A program made the position numbers and the translations under genes. Source: Caulobacteraceae bacterium (GTDB lineage: Bacteria; Pseudomonadota; Alphaproteobacteria; Caulobacterales; Caulobacteraceae). From it: a stretch of DNA of 6,965 nt. The stretch covers positions 1 through 6,965 of the forward strand of contig PMOM01000171.1 in the NCBI GenBank assembly GCA_003161535.1. Direction: 5' to 3'. How positions within the stretch are numbered: position 1 is the stretch's first letter; each line of letters opens with the position of its first letter. Below the pieces are notes generated by a model that was not told where the DNA came from, searched no databases, and was given only the letters and a program-made list of their open reading frames with translations. Shown here piece after piece: positions 6,963 through 6,965 of this stretch.

Positions 6963-6965
6963 TGG

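Overview
This window is a GC-rich stretch of bacterial chromosome, most likely from an alphaproteobacterium; a Caulobacterales-like relative is my guess, made from protein style only. Most of it is housekeeping: DNA mismatch repair and rRNA/tRNA modification. No tRNA, rRNA, CRISPR array, insertion sequence or phage gene was seen. I found no clear new multi-gene system; the interesting points are in gene layout, start sites and small regulatory signals.

Left end (1-874, minus strand): a small secreted four-cysteine protein (587-874) lies upstream of the 5' part of a secreted VPS10/BNR (Asp-box) repeat protein that runs off the window at base 1. Both have signal peptides and good Shine-Dalgarno sites and may be co-transcribed.

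Middle (875-4450): mutL runs rightward and encodes an endonuclease-type MutL with the DQHA(X)2E(X)4E motif. A TATAGT box almost touching its first codons suggests a leaderless mRNA that starts at the second ATG (999). It converges, with a 5-base gap, on rsmD (16S rRNA G966 methyltransferase, minus strand). Divergent from rsmD is a CPBP-family membrane protease gene, whose stop codon overlaps the stop codon of the convergent rluB gene through a shared CTAG.

Right part (4447-6965): an RluB/RsuA-family pseudouridine synthase (minus) and the tRNA adenosine deaminase tadA (plus) are divergent, and their start regions overlap by 12 bases. A hairpin follows tadA, then comes a short-chain dehydrogenase of the MFE-2/HSD17B4 type, probably a (3R)-hydroxyacyl-CoA dehydrogenase. 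The window ends with a perfect 8+2+8 palindrome whose core, CAAAC-N4-GTTTG, resembles PsrA-type TetR operators of fatty-acid metabolism genes.

Functionally, rsmD, rluB and tadA all modify parts of the translation machinery (16S rRNA, 23S rRNA, tRNA-Arg wobble base). The CPBP protease gene sits in the opposite orientation between rsmD and rluB and looks like an insertion into that group. All stretches without genes are shorter than 120 bases.
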